This document shows, one piece after another, positions 16,445-26,061 of a DNA stretch of 40,384 nt. A program made the translations under genes and the position numbers. Source of the DNA: Prevotella sp. UBA2755 (GTDB lineage: Bacteria > Bacteroidota > Bacteroidia > Bacteroidales > Bacteroidaceae). Each line of letters opens with the position of its first letter. Positions within the stretch are counted from its first letter, which is position 1. A model generated the notes under the pieces. It was given only the letters and a program-made list of their open reading frames with translations, ran no database searches and was not told where the DNA came from. Location: the NCBI GenBank assembly GCA_002353225.1, contig DEJF01000016.1:1-40384 (forward strand), written 5' to 3'.

Positions 16445-17752
16445 TCAACCACGACCAGGACGGAGATCCTTCACTCTGACAGCCTTACCCTCGCTGACAG
16501 GCAGAGACCCTTTCTTCACGAGTTTTACACGAGGAGTCAACAGTATCTCATCCTTCAGGGCACGCTGGATATCCTTCGTCATCTTCTGCAGTTCAGGATA
16601 TACATCGGTGTTCAGACCGTCAAGTTCCACCTCCACGGTCATGATGTCGTTGTCATCCTCCGTGTCAAGGGTGATGAGATAGTTGCTACCCAAGCCTGGA
16701 TATTGCACAAGGATCTTCTCTACCTGCATCGGGAACACATTGACACCCTTGATGATAAACATATCATCAGTACGTCCCTTGATACGGTCAATACGGCGAT
16801 GCGTACGTCCACAAGGACACTCACCGGGAATGATACGGGTCAGGTCACGGGTACGATAGCGCAGGATAGGCATCATCGTACGGTCGAGGGTGGTCAGGAT
16901 CATCTCACCAATCTCGCCGTCAGGTACCGGCTCCAACGTGTCAGGGTCGACAATCTCCAAGATGTAATTGTCTTCCCAGAGGTGCATACCATTCTGCTCC
17001 AGACACTCGAAGGCGACACCAGGACCGTTCATCTCTGTCATGCCGAACGAGTTATATGCCTTGACACCCAGCAGACGCTCGATGCGACGACGCTGTTCCT
17101 CGGTGTGAGGCTCAGCACCAATAAAGAGTGTACGAAGATTCGTTGAACGAGGATCGACACCCTCCTCCTGAAACACCTCCGCAAGACGGATGGCGTAAGA
17201 GGGAATAGCATGCAGACAGGTCGTTCCGAAGTCCTTGATAAACATAATCTGACGCTTGGAGTTACCGGCAGCGGCAGGAACAGTAGTAGCCCCTAACTTC
17301 TCCGCACCATACTGGAAGCCCAGACCTCCCGTGAACATACCGTAACCGGAAGAGTTCTGGAACACATCGGTGTCACGGCATCCCACCATATACATATCAC
17401 GTGCTATCATATTAGCCCATGAGTCGATATCATGACGGGAATAGGTAACAACAGTAGGATGACCTGTCGTTCCACTGGTTGAGTGAATACGGATAGCATC
17501 CTTCAAGTCACCGCCCACCAGTCCGAAAGGATAGTTGTCACGCAGGTCCTGCTTGGTGGTAAACGGAATCTTGCGGATATCCGCAATGGTCTGAATGCTA
17601 TCGGGAGTAATGCCTAAGTCCCCCAAACGTTTCTTATAGAATGGGGACTTCAGACTAATCTCAATAGACTTACGAAGTTTCTTCACCTGCAACGCCTCCA
17701 ACTCTTCACGGGGCATTGTCTCCAATTCTGGTTGCCAATACTGATTGTTCAT
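16445..17752 (-). CDS. paaK: Phenylacetate-CoA ligase family adenylate-forming enzyme
   Basis: The protein has 435 residues, the PaaK length. It shows the phosphate-binding loop HSTSGTTGHPTVVTYS (~90-105), the adenylation motif AYNSFGMTEMNGPG, the hinge region RYRTRDLTRI and a C-terminal lid domain with RIKGRTDDMFIIKGVNVFP. The enzyme class activates aryl or arylacetic acids to CoA thioesters through an acyl-adenylate. Bacteroidota commonly carry such a gene without the aerobic paa pathway, and none of that pathway is seen here, so indole- or phenylacetate activation is only a guess. It is 15 nt after the ABC ATPase gene. Confidence 0.88.
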   Translation of the reverse strand: MNNQYWQPELETMPREELEALQVKKLRKSIEISLKSPFYKKRLGDLGITPDSIQTIADIRKIPFTTKQDLRDNYPFGLVGGDLKDAIRIHSTSGTTGHPTVVTYSRHDIDSWANMIARDMYMVGCRDTDVFQNSSGYGMFTGGLGFQYGAEKLGATTVPAAAGNSKRQIMFIKDFGTTCLHAIPSYAIRLAEVFQEEGVDPRSTNLRTLFIGAEPHTEEQRRRIERLLGVKAYNSFGMTEMNGPGVAFECLEQNGMHLWEDNYILEIVDPDTLEPVPDGEIGEMILTTLDRTMMPILRYRTRDLTRIIPGECPCGRTHRRIDRIKGRTDDMFIIKGVNVFPMQVEKILVQYPGLGSNYLITLDTEDDNDIMTVEVELDGLNTDVYPELQKMTKDIQRALKDEILLTPRVKLVKKGSLPVSEGKAVRVKDLRPGRG

Positions 17753-17767
17753 ATCGTTTAGTTTTGT

Positions 17768-18412
17768 TTATAATTTCAATATCTTATCATAGACGAGCGG
17801 CAACTGCTTACCAATGCTCGTTACTATCACGCCACACTGTGTCTTCTCCTTTACTTCCCCCACCATCTCAGCCATCAACTGGGCATTGTTGTCATCCAGA
17901 TGGGAAATAGGCTCGTCGACAATAAGAAAGTCGAAGGGCTGCACAAGGGTACGGATAAAGGCGACACGCTGTTGCTGACCTTGTGAGAGAATGCCTGCCT
18001 TGACATGTAACTTCTCAGCGATACCTAACCGCTCAAACCACTGCTCAATGGTCGGACGGTCTATCTGACAGGTCAACCGGTTCTTGATCTCCACATTCTC
18101 CCATGCCGTCAACTCCGGGAAGAGACGCATCTCCTGAAACAGCATACTGATCTGCTGTTGGCGCACATCCACCCATTGGGGAATGGAGAAATGACTGATA
18201 TCGGCATCATCGAAACTGATCTGCCCACTATAATCATGCCGATAGCCTAACAGATAACTACAGAACGTACTCTTCCCCATCCCACTCTCTGCCTCGACGA
18301 GGTAGGAATTACCACGCTCAAAGCACACCTCCGTACGCCATACGTCAGAGGACAGGTCATCACGCTGGGCAAAGACCTGTGGTAGCACCTGATGGAGAAA
18401 TATCTGTCGCAT
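17768..18412 (-). CDS. ABC-type ATP-binding protein
   Basis: The protein has 214 residues, a single nucleotide-binding domain. Walker A reads AESGMGKSTF (the first glycine of the usual GxxGxGKST is replaced by alanine), the signature is LSQGQQQRVAF, and Walker B is FLIVDEPISHLDD. The layout resembles LolD/MacB-type export ATPases. No permease gene is adjacent, so the partner must be encoded elsewhere or the protein has a non-transport role. It sits between rsmE and the paaK-like gene in the long operon, with 15-16 nt gaps. Confidence 0.85.
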   Translation of the reverse strand: MRQIFLHQVLPQVFAQRDDLSSDVWRTEVCFERGNSYLVEAESGMGKSTFCSYLLGYRHDYSGQISFDDADISHFSIPQWVDVRQQQISMLFQEMRLFPELTAWENVEIKNRLTCQIDRPTIEQWFERLGIAEKLHVKAGILSQGQQQRVAFIRTLVQPFDFLIVDEPISHLDDNNAQLMAEMVGEVKEKTQCGVIVTSIGKQLPLVYDKILKL

Positions 18413-18428
18413 ATACCTTATTTATATA

Positions 18429-19145
18429 TTACTTACTAAGTTGTGCCATCATGATTGCTGAGAGTCCCGCCGTCTCTGTACGCAGTCGACTGCTTCCTAA
18501 ATGGACAGAGTGGAAACCATGAGCCACCGCCTCGTGCACCTCGTCGATAGAGAAGTCACCCTCAGGACCTATCATCACAGTCACAGACTCTGTGGCTGGC
18601 AGATGTCTGAGATCCTCAAACAGGAAAGAACGCTCTACCTCCTCATAGCAATGGGCGATATACCTTGCTCCATCCTGATGGACGTTGATGAAATCCTTGA
18701 ACGACACCATCTCATGCAACTCCGTCTTCCATGCCTTACGGCTCTGTTTCATCGCCGAGACCACGATCTTGTCCAACCGTGCCGTCTTGACGACTCTCCG
18801 CTCCGAGAACTGACAGTCAAGAAACGATATCTCATCCACCCCGATCTCCACCGCCTTCTCTATCATCCACTCCATGCGGTCTATCAGTTTCGTAGGAGCA
18901 ATGGCAAGATGAATATGTCCCTGCCATGGGCGTTGTTGCGGCAGTGTCTCCTGAATGGCATACATACAATGATGATTCGACGCCATCGTGACAGCGGCAC
19001 GGTAGAAACAACCCTGTCCGTCCATCAGCATCATCTCGTCACCAACATCAAGGCGGAGCACCCTCACTGCGTGGGATGCCTCCTCGGCAGGTAACTCATT
19101 CACCTGTACCGCATCAGGAACATAGAAATAACGCGTCTCTTTCAT
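18429..19145 (-). CDS. rsmE: 16S rRNA (uracil1498-N3)-methyltransferase
   Basis: The protein has 238 residues, the usual RsmE length. The N-terminal PUA-like part (residues 1-70) begins MKETRYFYVPDAV and contains HAVRVLRL. The C-terminal SPOUT domain has the knotted SAM-binding motifs MIGPEGDFSIDEV and LGSSRLRTETAGLSAI. RsmE methylates N3 of U1498 in the 30S decoding region. It lies 1 nt from the nucleoside transporter gene, so the two are co-transcribed. Confidence 0.95.
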   Translation of the reverse strand: MKETRYFYVPDAVQVNELPAEEASHAVRVLRLDVGDEMMLMDGQGCFYRAAVTMASNHHCMYAIQETLPQQRPWQGHIHLAIAPTKLIDRMEWMIEKAVEIGVDEISFLDCQFSERRVVKTARLDKIVVSAMKQSRKAWKTELHEMVSFKDFINVHQDGARYIAHCYEEVERSFLFEDLRHLPATESVTVMIGPEGDFSIDEVHEAVAHGFHSVHLGSSRLRTETAGLSAIMMAQLSK

Positions 19146-19146
19146 C

Positions 19147-20397
19147 TTATATCTTCACCTCGTCTTTCTTCGGACGGAAAACAACATTGAAAACAACACC
19201 AACGATCACCGCATAGAGAGCGAATAGACCCCAGCAACTTCTCCATGCTATGGTACCGTCCGTTGCTGTATGCGCATTGACAATCACCTGTGCGGCAAAA
19301 GAGCCTACCGTGGCACCGATACCATTGGTCATCAACATAAACACCCCTTGGGCACGGGACCGCATAGTGACATCCGTGACCTTATCGACAAACAAAGAGC
19401 CACTGATATTAAAGAAGTCAAAAGCAACCCCATAAACAATCATGGAGAGTATGAACATCCACACCTTATCACCTGGGTTTCCGGCTCCCAACAGGAAAAA
19501 GCGCAAGAACCAGGCAAAGATGGCTATCAGCATGACATTCTTGATACCATAACGCTTCAAGAAGAACGGTATCATCAGTATACAACATGTCTCACTGATC
19601 TGTGAGATAGAATACAGCACGACTGGATACTTGACACCAAAAGAGTCCGCATACTCAGGCATAGTACTGAAATGGTCTATAAATGGAGTGGCGAAACCAT
19701 TGGTGATCTGCAGACAGACACCCAGGAAAATAGAGAATATGAAGAATATCGCCATCTTCTTCTGCTTAAAGAGGGAGAACGCCTGTAAACCGAATATATC
19801 GATAAAGGATTTCTTCCCACTGCCCTTGTTAACAGGACACCCCGGCAACGTAAAGGTATAAAGGAACATCAGGATACTGAGGGCACCACTTAACATGAAC
19901 TGGTTCTGGTTCTGCTCATAGTCCAAGACATCGACCACCCACATCGTCACAATAAAACCGATCGTTCCAAAAACACGAATAGGCGGGAAAGACTTGACGA
20001 TATCCATACCTGCCTTCGTCAACGCATTATAGGCAACAGCGTTAGACAAGGCAAGGGACGGCATATAGAAAGCAATACTTAAAGTATATAGTCCAAACAG
20101 AACACCGAACTCCGTCTGCTCACCATGCTGCATACCATACCAACCGGCGAGGATCATGAAAGTACCAGCCAAGAGATGACAATAGCCTAAAAGGCGCTGT
20201 GCAGGAATCCATCGGTCAGCGACAACACCCATCAAGGCAGGCATGAAAAGGGATACCACCCCTTGCATGGCAAAGAATGAACCGATATGACTACCCATAC
20301 CAATCTTACTGAGATAGATGCCCATACAAGTCAGATAGGCTCCCCACACCGCAAACTGCAGGAAACTCAAGACTGCTAAGCGTACTTTCAGGTTCAT
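19147..20397 (-). CDS. MFS nucleoside:H+ symporter, NupG-like
   Basis: The protein has 416 residues and about 12 hydrophobic segments. The N terminus (LQFAVWGAYLTCMGIYLSKI) and the loop MGVVADRWIPAQRLLGY, including the FxPxLMGxVADR pattern, match the Nuc_H_symport family (NupG/XapB), which imports nucleosides with protons across the inner membrane. The substrate cannot be fixed from sequence. It starts 5 nt after a small overlapping ORF and ends next to rsmE. Confidence 0.88.
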   Translation of the reverse strand: MNLKVRLAVLSFLQFAVWGAYLTCMGIYLSKIGMGSHIGSFFAMQGVVSLFMPALMGVVADRWIPAQRLLGYCHLLAGTFMILAGWYGMQHGEQTEFGVLFGLYTLSIAFYMPSLALSNAVAYNALTKAGMDIVKSFPPIRVFGTIGFIVTMWVVDVLDYEQNQNQFMLSGALSILMFLYTFTLPGCPVNKGSGKKSFIDIFGLQAFSLFKQKKMAIFFIFSIFLGVCLQITNGFATPFIDHFSTMPEYADSFGVKYPVVLYSISQISETCCILMIPFFLKRYGIKNVMLIAIFAWFLRFFLLGAGNPGDKVWMFILSMIVYGVAFDFFNISGSLFVDKVTDVTMRSRAQGVFMLMTNGIGATVGSFAAQVIVNAHTATDGTIAWRSCWGLFALYAVIVGVVFNVVFRPKKDEVKI

Positions 20398-20402
20398 TGT
20401 CT

Positions 20403-20639
20403 TTATATCATTGGTTTATTATCGTCCCAGAGGGTCAGTTCACCCTCCTTATTTTCTCTCAACGCTAACCGGCTGCTTGTCCACTCGGTGAAAGGGAGTT
20501 CTTTTCTCAGAGGGTAATAACTTAATACTATCCCGTGGGAGAGTTCCACGACCTGCTGCGTTAGGAGTGTTCCTTGTGGCGTCAGGAGTTCCGGGCAGGC
20601 TATCCGCCGGCATTGTCCTGTTGTTTGTTGGTTCATCAT
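20403..20639 (-). CDS. Small protein overlapping the DUF4296 gene out of frame
   Basis: This 78-residue ORF overlaps the last 191 nt of the DUF4296 gene in another frame and ends 5 nt before the nucleoside transporter start, the tight spacing of an operon gene. The translation does not look random: CRRIACPELLTPQGTLLTQQ, then VVELSHGIVLSYYPL, and ELPFTEWTSS followed by a LTLWDDNKP end. The first part resembles the N-terminal beta-sandwich strip of amidohydrolases (a product-name, outlook and V-E-L-x-x-G-I-V pattern), though the metal-binding HxH is absent. Function unknown. The alternative is a chance frame. Confidence 0.5.
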   Translation of the reverse strand: MMNQQTTGQCRRIACPELLTPQGTLLTQQVVELSHGIVLSYYPLRKELPFTEWTSSRLALRENKEGELTLWDDNKPMI

Positions 20640-21417
20640 TAGTCTTTTTAGGATGGAATCGAATCAGTTGTATCTGACTAATAAACAACATCTTGCGTAT
20701 CTCATTGTTACGGTCGTTGTTATTCAGATAGATAAATCCACGCAGTTCCTTGAGTGTCCCCTCACGGTTCTGGGGTATTCGCACTTGTGACTGTCCGGTA
20801 ACGGAAATATGACTGATGGTCTGCGTGGTACTGTCGTTCTCATATTTAGCGACAAGACATACGACCGCATCCCTGGAACCACTCTGGTATACAAAGTCGG
20901 ACATAAACTGGAACATGAAGGTATCACCTTTATAATATGAGGTATCAGCCTTCACATATATATCATAGCGGTTACTGGTAGGTAGTGGTGTCAACAGCAA
21001 GTCGGTCTCGTTCTGCCATACATTAGCCGTGTCACCCTTGGTGCTGTAGGCTGAGTATTTATTGATATCACCAACAGATGCGCCTAACGCTTTCGCCTCG
21101 TCATTCAAACGCTCCTTGACACGCTGATAGATACTTCTCAAACGCTCGGCATGGGAATAATAATAGACCAGAGAGGAGTCAAACTCCGCCTCTGACACAT
21201 CATACTTCTTCAACACGGCATGGAAATAGGCATTCCTGTTATAACCGTTCTCCTCACTACTCCTCGTCCGTGACTCGTTTGCCATTGCCTGCGCCACATG
21301 ATAGTCGTAAAGGATATCCTCCAGGTCACCCGGTTGGATATACTCCGGCGGCACGGAAGGTTTACACCCTACCATGGCAAATACTACCATGAAGACTATG
21401 GCAAGACTATTCCTCAT
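20449..21417 (-). CDS. DUF4296 lipoprotein
   Basis: The protein has 322 residues. A lipoprotein signal (MRNSLAIVFMVVFAMVGC) leads to the DUF4296 pattern PGDLEDILYDYHVAQAMANE in residues ~30-55, then FHAVLKKYDVSEAEFDSSLV and a helical YYYSHAERLRSIYQ. A beta-rich middle follows, and a low-complexity tail rich in proline, asparagine and threonine (~260-322). Family function is unknown; the location should be the envelope. The start overlaps lspA by 11 nt, a fitting neighbour because LspA processes lipoproteins. The tail overlaps the small ORF at 20403-20639. Confidence 0.85.
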   Translation of the reverse strand: MRNSLAIVFMVVFAMVGCKPSVPPEYIQPGDLEDILYDYHVAQAMANESRTRSSEENGYNRNAYFHAVLKKYDVSEAEFDSSLVYYYSHAERLRSIYQRVKERLNDEAKALGASVGDINKYSAYSTKGDTANVWQNETDLLLTPLPTSNRYDIYVKADTSYYKGDTFMFQFMSDFVYQSGSRDAVVCLVAKYENDSTTQTISHISVTGQSQVRIPQNREGTLKELRGFIYLNNNDRNNEIRKMLFISQIQLIRFHPKKTNDEPTNNRTMPADSLPGTPDATRNTPNAAGRGTLPRDSIKLLPSEKRTPFHRVDKQPVSVERK

Positions 21418-22060
21418 CGGCTTTCGATTCTTTTTTAAATGACAACTCTATCTCACTGACCTCCTTACGGTAAAACAATAACAAGAGCACAACACCCACA
21501 GAGATAGAGGAGTCTGCGAAGTTGAAGATCGGACTAAAGAACACAAAATGATTCCCACCTACCATCGGTACCCAGTCAGGCCATGTAGTGACAATCAAGG
21601 GGAAGTAGAACATATCCACCACCTTTCCCATGAGAAAAGGCGCATAGCCCGTACCAAAGGGGACGAAGTAAGAGGTATAATACTCCGAGGACGCATTGAA
21701 AATAAGACCGTAGAACATCGAGTCGAAGATGTTACCAGCGGCACCAGCCATCACCATCGCCAGACAAATGATATACCCATAACGTGCCTTCTTCCTCACC
21801 TGTCTGGCTATATACCATCCAAGTAAGGCTATAGCGACGATACGGAAGAGGGAGAGAACGAGTTTGGAGCCTAACTCCATGCCATACGCCATTCCGTTAT
21901 TCTCGATAAACAGAATCTTAAACCACGAGAATATCTCGATTTGCTCGTGAAGTGTCATATTCGTCTTCACCCAAATCTTGATTATCTGGTCGACAATAAG
22001 GATTGCCATTACTATTGCAACAGCAATCCATCCGCGTTTAGCGATATTCTTATCTTTCAT
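21407..22060 (-). CDS. lspA: Lipoprotein signal peptidase
   Basis: The protein has 217 residues with about four membrane helices. LspA cleaves prolipoproteins before the lipidated cysteine. The conserved regions are VDQIIKIWVKTNM near the N terminus, the IENNGMAYGME segment, GAAGNIFDSMFYG with the first catalytic aspartate, and PIFNFADSSISVGV with the second. It is longer than the ~165-residue E. coli enzyme because of an extra loop around STEYYTS-like residues 120-165, common in Bacteroidota. It follows the DksA-like gene with no gap and belongs to the ileS operon, as lspA does in many bacteria. Confidence 0.94.
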   Translation of the reverse strand: MKDKNIAKRGWIAVAIVMAILIVDQIIKIWVKTNMTLHEQIEIFSWFKILFIENNGMAYGMELGSKLVLSLFRIVAIALLGWYIARQVRKKARYGYIICLAMVMAGAAGNIFDSMFYGLIFNASSEYYTSYFVPFGTGYAPFLMGKVVDMFYFPLIVTTWPDWVPMVGGNHFVFFSPIFNFADSSISVGVVLLLLFYRKEVSEIELSFKKESKADEE

Positions 22061-22441
22061 TTACTTCTTGCCTGCCATCTTTGACTCCACGCTCAAGGTG
22101 GCATGGGGAACAGCACGCAGACGCTCTTTCGGAATCAACTTACCCGTGATACGGTCAATACCATAGGTCTTGTTCTCGATACGCACCAAGGCAGCCTTCA
22201 GTCCTTGGATGAATTTCTGCTGACGGGATGCCATCTGTATCAACTCTTCCTTCGACTGGGTGGCACTCCCCTCCTCCAATGCCTTATATGTAGGAGACGT
22301 GTCGTCCACATCATTAGAATCCTTGTTCATCAACACATTCATCATCTGGTCGTAGTCGCGCTTCGCAAGTGCCAGTTTCTCGTTGATAATCTGACGGAAC
22401 TCTTCCAGTTCCTCATCAGAATAACGTGTCTTGTCTGCCAT
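22061..22441 (-). CDS. TraR/DksA-like protein lacking zinc cysteines
   Basis: The protein has 126 residues. A helical coiled-coil N-terminal half (YSDEELEEFRQIINEKLALA) is followed by the C-terminal globular motif YGIDRITGKLIPKERLRAVP and ATLSVESK, the position of the zinc finger in DksA. No cysteine occurs in the protein, so it cannot bind zinc in the classical way. DksA-type proteins enter the RNA polymerase secondary channel, often with ppGpp. Its place between ileS and lspA is typical of Bacteroidota. The role in stringent control is inference. Confidence 0.88.
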   Translation of the reverse strand: MADKTRYSDEELEEFRQIINEKLALAKRDYDQMMNVLMNKDSNDVDDTSPTYKALEEGSATQSKEELIQMASRQQKFIQGLKAALVRIENKTYGIDRITGKLIPKERLRAVPHATLSVESKMAGKK

Positions 22442-22443
22442 AA

Positions 22444-25400
22444 TTATTTAGATTTAGTTATTTGGATATTCAATTTAAAGTCGTCAAACTCCACTTCCAC
22501 ACCGTCATTAGGCGCGATGGTGATGTCATCGGCTAATACCTGTGTCATGATGTAATCACCATATCCTGCCACCGCTTTCTGTATCTCGTCGTTCGGTGCG
22601 AGGATGATATGGATGCGGTCGGTAATCTCCAGACCGCTGTCCTTACGGATGTTCTGGACACGGTTGATAATCTCACGAGCCATACCCTCCTGTTTCAGTC
22701 CCTCGGTGAGTTCGACCTCAAGGGCGACGGTCAGGTTACCTTCATTCGAGACGAGCCATCCTGGGATGTCCTCGCTGATAATCTCTACATCCTCGGTGAG
22801 GATTTCTATAGGATCTGTAGTACCTACAGGAACTATAGTGAGTTTCCCGTTGGCTTCCAGTTCGGCAATCTGCTCCTGACTCAGTGCCTCGACAGCAGCG
22901 GCGACACTCTTCATCAGTTTACCGAACTTCTTACCCATCGTACGGAAGTTACACTTCACTTTCTTCACCAGGATACCAGTACCCTCCACGAACTTCAAAT
23001 CCTTGACATTCACCTCGTTCATAATCAGGTCCTTCACTGCCTCAATATGTCGTTTCTGCTCGTCTGACGCAGGAATCATAATCGCCTGCAGCGGCTGACG
23101 TACCTTGATATTCACCTTACGACGTAAGGCAAGTACCATAGAGGTGATCTTCTGTGCCATCTCCATACGTGCCTCCAAGTCCTTGTCAATCATCGACTCG
23201 TCTGCAACGGGGAATACATCCAGATGGACACTGTCTTTCTCTCCGCCCAAGTCACGATAGAGTTGGTCGGCATAGAAAGGAGCAAATGGTGCCAGCAGTT
23301 TCGAGATAGTCAGCAGACAAGTATAGAGGGTGTCGTATGCAGAACGTTTGTCATCACTCATCTCCTTACCCCAGAAACGTTTACGGTTCAGACGGACATA
23401 CCAGTTGCTCAGGTCGTCATTGACAAAGGCATCAATGAGTCGACCGGCACGGGTCGGGTCATAGTTCTCCAACTCTGCCGTCACTTTCTGGATCAAGGTG
23501 TTCAGTGACGACAGTATCCATCGGTCGATCTCTGGTCTTGACTGTTGCTGTGTCACAGCAACAGACGGAACAAAGCCATCCACATTGGCATACAACGCGA
23601 AGAAGGAATAGGTGTTATAAAGGGTTCCGAAGAACTTACGACGTATCTCATCCACACCCTCTGGGTCAAACTTCAGGTTGTCCCAAGGCTCCGAGTTCGT
23701 CATCATATACAGACGTACGGCATCAGAACCGTATTTCTCGATCATCTCAAACGGGTTCACCACATTACCGACGTGCTTGGACATCTTATTACCCTTGGCA
23801 TCCAGTACAAGACCGGAGGAAATGACATTCTTAAAGGCAACAGAGTCGAAAATCATCGTGGCGATAGCATGCAGCGTAAAGAACCATCCACGGGTCTGGT
23901 CCACACCCTCATTGATGAAGTCTGCGGGGAATGCCTTATTCTGGTCGATGGCATCACGATTCTCAAAGGGATAGTGAATCTGTGCGTATGGCATAGAACC
24001 AGAGTCAAACCACACGTCAATCAGGTCGCTCTCACGTTTCATTCTCTTACCTGTTGGAGACACAAGGAAGATATAGTCGACGTAGGGGCGGTGAAGATCT
24101 ATCTTATCATAGTTCTCCTGTGACATGTCACCAGGAACAAAACCTTTCTCCTTCAGTGGGTTTGACGACATAACACCAGCCTTCACTGCCTTCTCTATCT
24201 CGTTGTAGAGTTCCTCCACACTACCGATACAGATTTCCTCGCCATCCTCTGAGCGCCAGATGGGAAGCGGTGTTCCCCAGAAACGGCTACGTGACAGGTT
24301 CCAGTCATTCAGGTTGTCGAGCCAGTTACCGAAACGACCTGTACCTGTTGACTCTGGCTGCCAGTTGATGGTCTTGTTCAACTCACTCATGCGCTCTTTC
24401 TTTGCCGTGCTCTTGATAAACCACGAATCCAACGGATAGTAAAGCACGGGTTTATCGGTACGCCAGCAGTGCGGATAGTTATGCACATGCTTCTCAATCT
24501 TGAACACCTTGTTCTGAGCCTTCAAGTCCATGCATATAGAGATATCCAGTGTCTCATCCTTGTCGGTCAGCGTGTCGTCATAGGCATTCTTCACGTAACG
24601 TCCAGCGAACTTGTTCCATTCCTCGACATTCACATAGTTCTTCACGAAGTCGGCATCAAGGTCATCTACGACAAAATACTTACCTTGCAGGTCCACAACA
24701 GGACGCTCTGCCCCTTTCTTGTCTATCAACACGATAGGACAGATCCCTGCTTTCTTTGCAACGAAGGCATCATCAGCACCGAAGTTAGGAGCGATATGCA
24801 CGATACCGGCACCGTCGTCGGTCGTCACATAATCACCGGGTATCACCTTGAAGGCGTCACCCATCGGCTTGATGGCAGGCATCAACTGCTCATACTCCAT
24901 ACCGACGAGGTCCGTACCTTTGTAATGTCCGACGATCTTCCAAGGAATCACCTTGTCACCTGCCTGATAGGCATTCAGATCACCATCCTTACCCTCTTCC
25001 TTGAAATAGGCGTTCAGACGTGCCTCTGCCATCACGATGGTGATCGGCTCTGCCGTATAGGGGTTGAAGGTCTGTACGGCAACATAGTCGATCTTCGGGC
25101 CAACACAGAGTGCTGAGTTAGCGGCAAGAGTCCAAGGTGTCGTCGTCCATGCGAGGAAATAAGGGGTTCCCCACTCGGTCATCTCGGGTTTCGGATTCTT
25201 CATCTTAAACTGTGCCGTACAGGTGGTGTCCTTCACGTCACGGTAGCAACCAGGCTGGTTTAACTCATGTGATGACAGACCAGTACCTGCGGCTGGAGAA
25301 TACGGCTGAATGGTATAGCCTTTATAGAGCAGTCCTTTCTGGTAGAACTGCTTCAACAACCACCAGAGGGTCTCGATATACTTGTTGTCATAAGTGATAT

Positions 25401-25863
25401 AAGGATGATCCAGGTCGACGAAATAGCCCATCTTCTCCGTCAGTTCACGCCATTCGGCAGTGTACATCATCACATTCTCCCGACACTTGAGGTTATAATC
25501 CTCTGTAGAGATATAGCGCGCTGACTCCTTGTTGTCAATATCAGCCTTGGTAATACCGAGTTCCTTCTCCACACCTAACTCGACAGGCAGTCCATGGGTG
25601 TCCCAACCAGCCTTACGGTGTACCTGGTAGCCACGCATGGTCTTATAACGGTTGAAGGTGTCCTTGATAGAACGTGCCAGCACATGGTGAATACCAGGAT
25701 GACCGTTTGCAGAGGGAGGTCCCTCAAAGAACACAAACTGAGGACAACCCTCACGCTCCTCTATAGAGCGAAGGAACACATTCTTCTCCTTCCATATCTG
25801 CAGGATATCATTGTTTACCTGCGTCAAGTTCAAACCGCCATGCTCGGCGAATCTCTTTCCCAT
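22444..25863 (-). CDS. ileS: Isoleucine-tRNA ligase
   Basis: The protein has 1139 residues, within the range for the eukaryote-like IleRS form. The HIGH-type motif is GHPGIHHVLA (~55-65), with PSANGHPG just before it, and the KMSKS motif is KMSKHVGN near residue 691. The editing domain (CP1) occupies ~190-420 with WTTTPWTLAANSAL and DDGAGIVHIAPNFGADD. The C-terminal half contains the anticodon-binding domain (DRWILSSLNTL). The enzyme charges tRNA-Ile and edits valine. It leads a ~10-kb operon from a consensus promoter at 25905-25935 with only 2 nt before the DksA-like gene. Confidence 0.97.
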   Translation of the reverse strand: MGKRFAEHGGLNLTQVNNDILQIWKEKNVFLRSIEEREGCPQFVFFEGPPSANGHPGIHHVLARSIKDTFNRYKTMRGYQVHRKAGWDTHGLPVELGVEKELGITKADIDNKESARYISTEDYNLKCRENVMMYTAEWRELTEKMGYFVDLDHPYITYDNKYIETLWWLLKQFYQKGLLYKGYTIQPYSPAAGTGLSSHELNQPGCYRDVKDTTCTAQFKMKNPKPEMTEWGTPYFLAWTTTPWTLAANSALCVGPKIDYVAVQTFNPYTAEPITIVMAEARLNAYFKEEGKDGDLNAYQAGDKVIPWKIVGHYKGTDLVGMEYEQLMPAIKPMGDAFKVIPGDYVTTDDGAGIVHIAPNFGADDAFVAKKAGICPIVLIDKKGAERPVVDLQGKYFVVDDLDADFVKNYVNVEEWNKFAGRYVKNAYDDTLTDKDETLDISICMDLKAQNKVFKIEKHVHNYPHCWRTDKPVLYYPLDSWFIKSTAKKERMSELNKTINWQPESTGTGRFGNWLDNLNDWNLSRSRFWGTPLPIWRSEDGEEICIGSVEELYNEIEKAVKAGVMSSNPLKEKGFVPGDMSQENYDKIDLHRPYVDYIFLVSPTGKRMKRESDLIDVWFDSGSMPYAQIHYPFENRDAIDQNKAFPADFINEGVDQTRGWFFTLHAIATMIFDSVAFKNVISSGLVLDAKGNKMSKHVGNVVNPFEMIEKYGSDAVRLYMMTNSEPWDNLKFDPEGVDEIRRKFFGTLYNTYSFFALYANVDGFVPSVAVTQQQSRPEIDRWILSSLNTLIQKVTAELENYDPTRAGRLIDAFVNDDLSNWYVRLNRKRFWGKEMSDDKRSAYDTLYTCLLTISKLLAPFAPFYADQLYRDLGGEKDSVHLDVFPVADESMIDKDLEARMEMAQKITSMVLALRRKVNIKVRQPLQAIMIPASDEQKRHIEAVKDLIMNEVNVKDLKFVEGTGILVKKVKCNFRTMGKKFGKLMKSVAAAVEALSQEQIAELEANGKLTIVPVGTTDPIEILTEDVEIISEDIPGWLVSNEGNLTVALEVELTEGLKQEGMAREIINRVQNIRKDSGLEITDRIHIILAPNDEIQKAVAGYGDYIMTQVLADDITIAPNDGVEVEFDDFKLNIQITKSK

Positions 25864-25904
25864 AAATTATTGTCTGTTTTTTACGCTTTGCTTAAATGAA
25901 CGTG

Positions 25905-25935
25905 CAAAGATACAAATAAAAAATGAAATAACAAA
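25905..25935 (-). promoter_or_regulatory. Promoter of the ileS operon
   Basis: The minus strand carries TTTG (25932-25935), 19 nt, then TATCTTTG (25905-25912), an exact consensus fit. The leader before the ileS ATG is ~35 nt and shows no T-box-like structure. Confidence 0.8.
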
Positions 25936-26061
25936 CAACTTTTAGCATATTTAAATTAACACACCAGTTCAAGATAATTCCGCATTTCCTACACCCACTG
26001 CTGATTATCAGTTGGTTACGTGTCATTTTCCTGCACTTAATCCTGCACCTAAGGTTGCATT

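Noticed and set aside
24469..25116. 215-codon plus-strand frame inside ileS
   Set aside because: It is antisense to the conserved editing domain and has no recognisable protein pattern.
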